DNA of 11,833 bases from positions 1-11,833 of the forward strand of contig NHFS02000085.1 in NCBI GenBank assembly GCA_002171315.2, in the 5' to 3' direction. The DNA is from Euryarchaeota archaeon TMED117. Lineage in GTDB: Archaea > Thermoplasmatota > Poseidoniia > Poseidoniales > Poseidoniaceae. A program made the position numbers and the translations under genes. Below are positions 1 through 7,400 of this stretch, piece after piece (within the stretch, counting starts at the first letter, position 1; the number at the start of each line of letters is the position of its first letter). A model generated the notes under the pieces. The model was not told the origin of the DNA, did not search any database, and saw only the letters and a list, made by a program, of their open reading frames with translations.

Positions 1-678
1 TTAACGAAAAGAGATCGGGAAGCCCTCAATTGGGCCCGAGGTTGCATCGCTTACGCTGGTGGTCCATACCTACTGATTGCCTCAGTTCCTTGGTTAAGCA
101 TCCTAGCAATCTGGTTTGTTGCATCTCAAGTTGCCATGTTCCTTTCGTTTACTGGAACTGCAGATATACAACTCGGGGAAACATACGTCAATACAGAATC
201 TGGAACATTTCTCTGGTCTGAATGGGACGGAAACAAATGGTTCATGACCGATTCTTTTGCTGAACATCCCTATCAAACAGAACTCATCATGGCTGATGGG
301 AGCATGATTGGAATTAATTTCGTTCTTGCCTGCACTGCGTTACAATCGATGATTGTCTTCATCGGTGCTATTTCAGTACTGGATATCGATCGAAAGAGAA
401 GGATTCGTGCTCTTCTTTTCACAATTCCAATCATACACATATTGAATCTCTTCCGAAATGCAGGCCTAGTTTGGATGCACATGTCGTATGACGGATGGGA
501 ATATCTCGGAATGAGCATGTTTGAATTTGGACACTCATATGCTTCACGAGTTGTCTCCCTATTTGCGATGTTTATTATGGCAATTGCAATGTTTGAATTA
601 CTTCCTGAATTGCATAGACATATCTTACGCTTACTCGAATCCGTAGGTTTACGGAAACGTAGAAAGCAGCACACTTAG
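1..678 (+). CDS. Archaeosortase/exosortase-family membrane transpeptidase, 5'-truncated by the window edge
   Basis: The frame is open from base 1 to the TAG at 676-678, giving 225 visible residues; the internal ATG at 136 is not the start because coding character and hydrophobicity continue upstream. Seen: about four hydrophobic segments (visible residues about 15-50, 103-128, 133-160, 180-202) and a basic C-terminus (GLRKRRKQHT). Cys111 lies in the motif ACTALQS, Arg152 in NLFRNAG, and His178 and Arg183 in FGHSYASRV. This Cys, Arg, His/Arg order matches the catalytic residues of the archaeosortase/exosortase family, which cleave C-terminal sorting tripartite signals (such as PGF-CTERM) at the membrane and link the protein to a lipid. 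The spacing looks most like ArtA, but the subfamily is not certain and the N-terminal helices are missing. The gene converges on the surface-protein gene, with overlapping stop codons. An alternative, a general exosortase-like membrane protein, is less likely. Confidence 0.82.
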   Translation, partial: LTKRDREALNWARGCIAYAGGPYLLIASVPWLSILAIWFVASQVAMFLSFTGTADIQLGETYVNTESGTFLWSEWDGNKWFMTDSFAEHPYQTELIMADGSMIGINFVLACTALQSMIVFIGAISVLDIDRKRRIRALLFTIPIIHILNLFRNAGLVWMHMSYDGWEYLGMSMFEFGHSYASRVVSLFAMFIMAIAMFELLPELHRHILRLLESVGLRKRRKQHT

Positions 679-3600
679 TTCTTCATCCAAGGTGAATCAG
701 GAGTGTCTCTGTGCCACAATTTTCCGCTCTGTGCTGGATATTCGATATGTTCTCGACCTTGTCCATCCATCATTCCCATTAAACTGGCAGGAGGCATTGG
801 AGAGTCTATATTGGATGGTTGATTGCCAAAATCATAGGATTCTATTGTCTGGTCTGCGTCAAAAGTTTCCATCTGTTCACCAGTGTCTTTAGCCATTGAA
901 TCGTTTACTGGGCCAAGATCTGGAGCTTCCAGCATTGTTTGGCCTCCATCCATCGCCATCATTCGTTCTGCGAAGGCATCGGTCTTGTTCCATTCATCTT
1001 GTTGGATGTCATCTGAACGATTCGATGTTCCACGGATGATGAGAACCAATACACCAAACAAGACAAGCAACATCACAGCACCTGCACTGTAGACAATATC
1101 ATTAGAAACACTTGGAGCAAAATCAGCATTGTCTCCAACGCCATCTCCGTCAGCATCTTTTTGTTCATCTGGATCGTTCGGGAATTGGTCATCAGGATTG
1201 AGGACTCCATCGCCATCTGTATCCATTGGGTTGTAGGATGTCTCACACACTAATGCGTATTCTCCAAGTTCGAATGAATCGATAAATCCATCTGAGTTGA
1301 AATCTATTTTGTCTGAAGAGAGTTCATTCATCAACTGAATGCTTTTGAAATCCTCAACAGAAATACGGCCATCTAACTGGATTGAGATAAGGGAAAGTTC
1401 ATTTTCACAGTTGCATGCAAACGCTACAATTTCATTGAATTCAAGATATGAATCTCCGTTTTGATTGACCTCGGAAAATTCGATTGTTCTTCCGTCAAAG
1501 TCATCGAAATATTTGAATTCAGATGAACTAATGAGCCCATCTCCATTGATATCGTTATCAGTCATCATTTCTTTCAAACCTTCATCACAAGGCATGATTT
1601 CTTCAGGGTCAACTGGTTCATCAGGGCCATCAGGGCCACCATCTCGCCCATCCCATGTTGCAACAATTGAGACTTCAGAGAAATCTTCCAATGAAGTAAC
1701 GGTAATGTCAAACCTGCCCTCAGCAGGGAAATAAATGTACAATTCTTGAGATGTGCCTTCACCATAGGAAATCCAATCCTCTTCACCAAATTGTCTGCCT
1801 GAATCCATCATATCCTCCTCAAAGAATGGGAAGTCATCAAATCCAAAGCCAGTCTCTCCTTCGCCTTCAATGAGTAATTCTCCTGAGCCACCAAATGTAT
1901 TGATAATCAGCGTTTGTGTGTTTCTCCCAACATCGACATAGAAGAACAATTCTTCTCCAGATGGTGCACTCAATCCATCGATTTGTTCATCTTTAAACAG
2001 TTGAACTGGAGTTCCATCATATTCCCAAATGTAGAGATCTGTAAAGGATGCTGTAATTTCAACACCACTGAATACAGTTTCTGAATCGAGTAGGATGTAC
2101 CATTTCCCAGGAGTTGGATTATTGAAAGCGATTTTATCACCAGCTCCAGGTGAACCAGAATGGTGGTCAGCCTCGCTTGCAGTTGGTGTATTCTCGATAC
2201 GCATGTGGAGACTTGCTTCACCAAATCCTCCATCAAGGTCTACTTCAAGTCGCTCAGTACCAGTTGGTACGTCAATGAAGAAGTATTGATCGAGTCCATC
2301 ATAGCCACTCATAGGGCCATAAGCGATACCAGGCGTAAGTTCCACAGCAGTTGTAGGATCTGCATTTGCAGGAGCATAGTTCATGTCAGCTAAGATTGTG
2401 TAGTCATTGGCTTTTCTGTATGTATATGTAATTACGTAGTAAATACCAGGTTCCACATCGAATAAGTTCACTTCCTCATCATTCCCTTGGCCCATAGACC
2501 AATCTTCCATTGTGGATGAGGTGCTTCCTTCTCCCGGTAAAATATCTTCAAACTCGAAGCCCCATCCATAGTCCGGATCAACAGGTCCACCCTTCGATAT
2601 GGCTAACTGAATATTTCCTTTACCACCATATGTCTCGACTTTGAGTTCGGTAAGTGGTTCGGTTACGTTGACGAAATAGTAATTGATTGCAGCTTCGTAA
2701 TCTTCTGCCAGATTGGATTGTTGAGTAATAGGCACACCTTTGAACAGTTCTGTCATTTCTTCAAGACTTGGTGGTGCTTCAGCAACATCCCAATAAGTAC
2801 TGACTTCAAGTTCCTCTAGATCTTGATTTGCTACAAGAGCAAACCACATGACGTCATATTCTGGCCAAGTAAAACTTCCATAAACCGATCCATACCATCC
2901 AGTCAATTCCATATCGTAATCCCACGGAGCAGGAATTTCATCATACCCAACATAAACATTGAATGGATCTTCTTCTACCTCTTCTTCCCAATAGTAATCT
3001 GACCAAGCCCAAAAGGATACATCAAGATAGCGAGTTAAGTCTTCAATATCAACATAGAAAAGAAGTGTATCTCCTTCTTTGACATCTTCAATAATGATAT
3101 AATCATCATTGACCAATTCGATAGCCTGTGCAATAATAGATCCATCAGGCATAACCCAATCCGCTCCATGAATGTCTCCAGTTCTTTCAAATGCATCATC
3201 GTTTAATGTATCTCCAACATCACTGCCTTCACCTTCCCAGAATGTCCATTGAGTCATGATATCCCAAGTTGTTTCATTCATTGAGTAGATGGTGAGGTCA
3301 TCGATGATTCCTTCGAAATGGTAACAATCACATCCAGCGCCCATACGAGCAATGTAGAGTTCGTCACAAGATGAACCAGAAGTGAAGCAATCGTTTGAAC
3401 CGAAATCACCTGCTGGAATGTTGGCATCTTCGGCTGAAATATTTCCTGCAGGTATTCCATCAATACGGAATTCTCCTCCAACACCTTCGATAATCTCAAC
3501 CTCAATTGTTGACCATGTATCGACAGTTACGGACATATTGGATAAAGGATGCTTTGAAAGGCTGTATTCTGAAGAATAACCGATGTATCCTTCTGAAAGA

Positions 3601-4343
3601 TACATTCCCCATCCATAATCTCCTTTCATTGTGATAAAGCGAATGCCACTCAAATCAGAAGGCTTGATCAATGCTTCAATTAACAATGAATCATTTGGTT
3701 CAAGACCATCATCGTTCGGGATGAGAATATGATCGTCTACGCCATTAAATCGAAGTGAAAAGTCAGCGCCCTGGCCAACTTCTACAACTCCATAGACAGG
3801 GAAGTATTCTGGATTATTTTCCAAATCATTCCAGGTTCCTGGCATGATGTTGCCCATGTTCGTCGAGGCAATATGGACATAATCTGCATCATCGGTTCCA
3901 GTCGGTTGTGCTTCACCCCAACTTCTGTACAAGAATGGAGTTCCATCATGCCAACGGTATCTTCCTTCATCTTGTACATCGTTTAATCCAATCCACAAAT
4001 GTCGGCTTTGATTGTCAAAACCAGCAAATGTATCGAACACCCATTCATTTTCGATATCGGAATCGATGGTTGTCAGGTAACCGTCTAAGGATCGTGCTCT
4101 GTAAGCCGCATCTTCCCATGAGGATGCTGAAAGGAGATGATATGTCTTGTTATTTTCAGGATTGATTGCGGTATGAAGAATGTCAATTTCGTCTGTTATG
4201 TCAGCTTGCACTGGGCTTGCAAATACCAAAAGTGTTGATGCTACTAGCATAACAACAAGGCCTGGGGCAATAACTCTCTTCGGAGGCTTCATGAATTCTT
4301 TCATTCGATGGTGATTGATAAGACCATTGCCTACTAGGCTCAT
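675..4343 (-). CDS. Large secreted, membrane-anchored multidomain surface protein (C-type lectin, LamG, PPC-like, EF-hand, TSP3, TM, cytoplasmic tail)
   Basis: 1222 residues, no single known orthologue recognised. Signal peptide: basic stretch KPPKR, hydrophobic core at about 24-42, likely signal peptidase site after SPVQA (residue 47). Residues 55-190 form a C-type-lectin domain, with WIGL (117-120), GEAQPTGTDDADYVHI (143-158) and WND (171-173). Residues 191-358 look LamG/concanavalin-like. Three PPC-like beta domains follow (about 540-655, 660-770, 775-897), each with a GGxG motif and a closing PG/EG-aromatic strand; 400-520 may be a diverged fourth. EF-hand loops lie at 931-942, 960-971 and 1014-1025, then thrombospondin type 3 DxDGDG repeats (1041-1078), one transmembrane helix (1083-1104) and a tail of about 118 residues. 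Inferred role: calcium-stabilised adhesion or glycan binding at the cell surface. The helix is not C-terminal, so it is not a PGF-CTERM-type sortase substrate. Met14 or Met18 are alternative starts, but the TATA spacing favours Met1. Confidence 0.85.
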   Translation of the reverse strand: MSLVGNGLINHHRMKEFMKPPKRVIAPGLVVMLVASTLLVFASPVQADITDEIDILHTAINPENNKTYHLLSASSWEDAAYRARSLDGYLTTIDSDIENEWVFDTFAGFDNQSRHLWIGLNDVQDEGRYRWHDGTPFLYRSWGEAQPTGTDDADYVHIASTNMGNIMPGTWNDLENNPEYFPVYGVVEVGQGADFSLRFNGVDDHILIPNDDGLEPNDSLLIEALIKPSDLSGIRFITMKGDYGWGMYLSEGYIGYSSEYSLSKHPLSNMSVTVDTWSTIEVEIIEGVGGEFRIDGIPAGNISAEDANIPAGDFGSNDCFTSGSSCDELYIARMGAGCDCYHFEGIIDDLTIYSMNETTWDIMTQWTFWEGEGSDVGDTLNDDAFERTGDIHGADWVMPDGSIIAQAIELVNDDYIIIEDVKEGDTLLFYVDIEDLTRYLDVSFWAWSDYYWEEEVEEDPFNVYVGYDEIPAPWDYDMELTGWYGSVYGSFTWPEYDVMWFALVANQDLEELEVSTYWDVAEAPPSLEEMTELFKGVPITQQSNLAEDYEAAINYYFVNVTEPLTELKVETYGGKGNIQLAISKGGPVDPDYGWGFEFEDILPGEGSTSSTMEDWSMGQGNDEEVNLFDVEPGIYYVITYTYRKANDYTILADMNYAPANADPTTAVELTPGIAYGPMSGYDGLDQYFFIDVPTGTERLEVDLDGGFGEASLHMRIENTPTASEADHHSGSPGAGDKIAFNNPTPGKWYILLDSETVFSGVEITASFTDLYIWEYDGTPVQLFKDEQIDGLSAPSGEELFFYVDVGRNTQTLIINTFGGSGELLIEGEGETGFGFDDFPFFEEDMMDSGRQFGEEDWISYGEGTSQELYIYFPAEGRFDITVTSLEDFSEVSIVATWDGRDGGPDGPDEPVDPEEIMPCDEGLKEMMTDNDINGDGLISSSEFKYFDDFDGRTIEFSEVNQNGDSYLEFNEIVAFACNCENELSLISIQLDGRISVEDFKSIQLMNELSSDKIDFNSDGFIDSFELGEYALVCETSYNPMDTDGDGVLNPDDQFPNDPDEQKDADGDGVGDNADFAPSVSNDIVYSAGAVMLLVLFGVLVLIIRGTSNRSDDIQQDEWNKTDAFAERMMAMDGGQTMLEAPDLGPVNDSMAKDTGEQMETFDADQTIESYDFGNQPSNIDSPMPPASLMGMMDGQGREHIEYPAQSGKLWHRDTPDSPWMKN

Positions 4344-4365
4344 GTTAATCTTTAATGATGGAGCC

Positions 4366-4373
4366 TATTATAA
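4366..4373 (-). promoter_or_regulatory. Probable TATA box of the surface-protein gene (leaderless start)
   Basis: Read on the - strand the element is TTATAATA. Its centre lies about 26 bases upstream of the first ATG at 4343. Archaeal transcription normally begins about 25 bases downstream of the TATA centre, so the transcript would begin at or next to the ATG, giving a leaderless mRNA. No Shine-Dalgarno-like sequence precedes Met1, Met14 or Met18, which fits. It lies in the 59-bp gap after the lhr stop codon, so the surface-protein gene can be expressed independently of lhr. No clear BRE or terminator was recognised. Confidence 0.6.
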
Positions 4374-4402
4374 CAGATTAGTAATGAGATTTTACAAACT
4401 AT

Positions 4403-7400
4403 TTATTGGAGCTTCTTGCCACCAATACGTAACTCTGTTTTGAGTGGCATTTGGTGTTCCCATGCAAATTCTTTGACAACGCGCCACCCCTTTTCACTTC
4501 CTTCATAATCGGTGACGTCAATCGTCTTGTTCCGGGTGTTTGCTTTGAAAGCAGCAACGGGTTCAGCATTTCTGAAGACGAGATATGCACTTCCAAAACC
4601 GAATCGTTCTTTCAGAACATCACCGAAGTACGGTGCGATAGGATCTGTTGGCGGTAATACAAAGTCTCGAATCGGATTAATTTCTTTGGCCGATGAGAGG
4701 AGTTCCTTACGGCCCCAACACACTTCGTGTAGGTTTTCGATAAGGAATCCTTTGACCAATGTTTCATCCTCTTCAAACCCATTAAGGATCGCTTTCAGTT
4801 CCTCTGGTTTGAAAGGAGTGCCAGAAAGTCGCAACAATTGTTTGAGTGTAATAACAGGATAGTCGCTCACAAGATTTCTTAGATATTCTCGACGAAGTTC
4901 TACAGGGTCGACATCATTTCTGGTGTGAACTGCTCTAAAGCCACCACGGAAGTCTTCAACAATGTGGCCAGTACGAATGAGCGGTTGAACCAATTTTCTA
5001 AATTCTGACTGAGTAAGAGCGTGGCGTTCTTTGAATAGATTTGGATCGGATTGTGTGCTAAAGAAATCAACAATATCTACGAGATCTTCTTCAGGTGGAA
5101 TCCCTCGAATTGTAAGCAGTGTTTCGAAGTGTTCGTATGGTGCCCATACTTGGTGCCCCCTCATGTTCACACCTTTGTGAAGTCTGTTTGCACTTGCCAT
5201 TGATTTCAGATTGGCACGGAAGACTTCACACCGACCACGTAGTGCGAAATCATCCCGAATTTCTTTAATTGTTTTGAGAGCCAATGTTTCATTTTCATGA
5301 CGTGTTTCTTGATGTAAATGGTGTTGATGGAAGAGTGCTCGTTCTGCGATTTCACGTGGTTGCGGATCTACAACTCCTCCACGGATCATTCGTTCTCCAA
5401 CTTGTTTGAAACCAATACGTTCCAAACCTGAACGCATTGGAGCACTCAGTTCAGAAATCGGTTCACTGTTGACATTTGTCAATACTGCAACATCCACGAG
5501 TTGATCTGCGTGGTTATCAAGAAGAATATGGAATGCATCACAGAACTCCTCAAAATACGCTGTTGGCACGTGCATGTCTTTGATTTCAAGATAATCATTT
5601 ACCTTGAACATGAGGACTTTACCGACTGGATCAACCCCTTTGAACACGGGTAGATACCAACCACGGTCAAGTGCAGAGCGTACTTCCCAAATGAATCGTG
5701 ACACATATGGGTCAGATTGTGTGAGAATACGCATCTGTCGGTCTTCGCGTCTTGGCGTTCGAAGGAGCGCGACTTCATTCGGTGCGCAATAGAAATTCTC
5801 AGGATCAGGGACGAGTGCAGTTACTTTTGCAATACGTCCTTCCTTCTCTAAATTAGATAATGCAACGAGAAGATCTTCGTAATTGCGTGAGACATAGAAT
5901 CGTAATGTGCTTGCTTTTACTGGTCCCATTCGACGTACGACTTCTGCAAGTGCATCTTCGAAATCCATTGGATCGTAAACCCCGTGAACTTTGTGGAAGA
6001 GTGATAGACGTCTTCTTCGACCAATGACCTCTTCAAATTGTTTAACAAATAACATCTGTCGTTCAAGGTTCGATATTGCATTTTTCACGTCTCGTTCCAT
6101 CTGTCGGTGTTCTTCGCCTTTCGGGAAATCTTGAACCAGTTCCTGGCGAGTGATGTTTTCGTGAGGATTGAGTTTTGTAAGAACAACTTCTTCCATGGCA
6201 CCAATCCATGGTTCGGGCTTTAGACCCAGTAACATTGGGATGTTGTTTTTGGTCGTGTATCCCATTCGATTGTGTAATAGGCGTCCGCTGATGACATCAG
6301 AATCGAGTTGCAAATCTTTCCAATCCTTGAACCTAAAGTCTTCGATTCTGTACAACAATTCTTGTTGTTTTTGAACGAATACATGTTCATTAAACGCATC
6401 AAATACATCAGCATATTTCTTGAAAGATTTTTCGAGGACAAGATTTTGAATCCATCTGTATTCAACAACCTCTTCTTCACCTCCAGTGATAATGTGCTCA
6501 TCCACTTTCAGAATAAATTCAGCTTCATCGGTTTGTGTAAAGAATCCAACTGAAATTACATTTCGAGTTTCAAGTTCATGAAGAATCCGATTAACTGCCT
6601 TTTCAGAGAAGGGTAATCGATTATGAATGATTTCTGCAGTCTTTGGTCCTTCTGAGCCAAGCATTTCGAGTACTTTTACCCGCATTGCTTCATGTGGGTC
6701 GCCTACAGTCATCGTCTTCCATTCTGTAGGTTGTGTTCCCTGGAAAGCGGTTGCAACTTTGAAAGACATGCCTGAAGTATCATAATCTCTCAAATCAACA
6801 ATTGATTCGGATTCATTTGCTGCTAAACAACCGAGTGTCCCGTGAATTTCAGCCATGAATGGACTAAACCATTTGCCATCGATTTCAGGCATTCCAGTGC
6901 CTTCTAGTTTGGTAATTTTACCAGTTGCACAGAGTTCTTCAACCCAACCTCGAATGAGTTCATGGCCAATCCCTTCCAGTTTTTCTTTGTAAAGAGGATT
7001 GTTGAATGATCTGTCCAATCCTCCACCATGTTGCATTAACTCATACAGAGTTTGAGGGTTGTTTGGAATAGGTGCTTTATCGCTATAATAACGAACGAGT
7101 TGTTCTGTTGATAATTCAGTTGCTAATGAACGGGTGCCTAGAAGCCTTCGTAGTACTTCTGGATCAATGTCCTTGACGAGGAATGCTCTTGTTTTCATCG
7201 ACATCAAGTCTTCAAATGCAGACATGAACAAACTCATCCCGAGCCGTGAAGGTACTGTCACCTTTGTGTGAACAATACGTGCATCGCCTTCGATACATGA
7301 TTGCAGGAATTGGTTGAGACTGATGATATCGATGTCTCCAAAGAGAATCTCATTCTTTGCTTCCCGCATGAGCAAGGAATTTTCCATTGTTCGATGCCGA

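Noticed and set aside
273..674. Open frame on the - strand opposite the archaeosortase
   Set aside because: It lies fully antisense to a gene with recognisable catalytic motifs and its product has no recognisable features.
1032..1097. The surface protein's transmembrane segment as a PGF-CTERM/archaeosortase signal
   Set aside because: No PGF-like motif precedes it and about 118 residues follow, whereas sorting signals end within a few basic residues of the helix.
1450..1490. Surface-protein EF-hand pair as a cellulosome dockerin
   Set aside because: The spacing and loops differ from the usual duplicated dockerin pattern, the region is followed by TSP3 repeats and a membrane anchor, and no cohesin is visible.
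2940..3000. TTC/TCT-rich tract as a microsatellite or regulatory repeat
   Set aside because: It simply encodes a Glu-rich stretch (WEEEVEE) of the acidic surface protein on the other strand.
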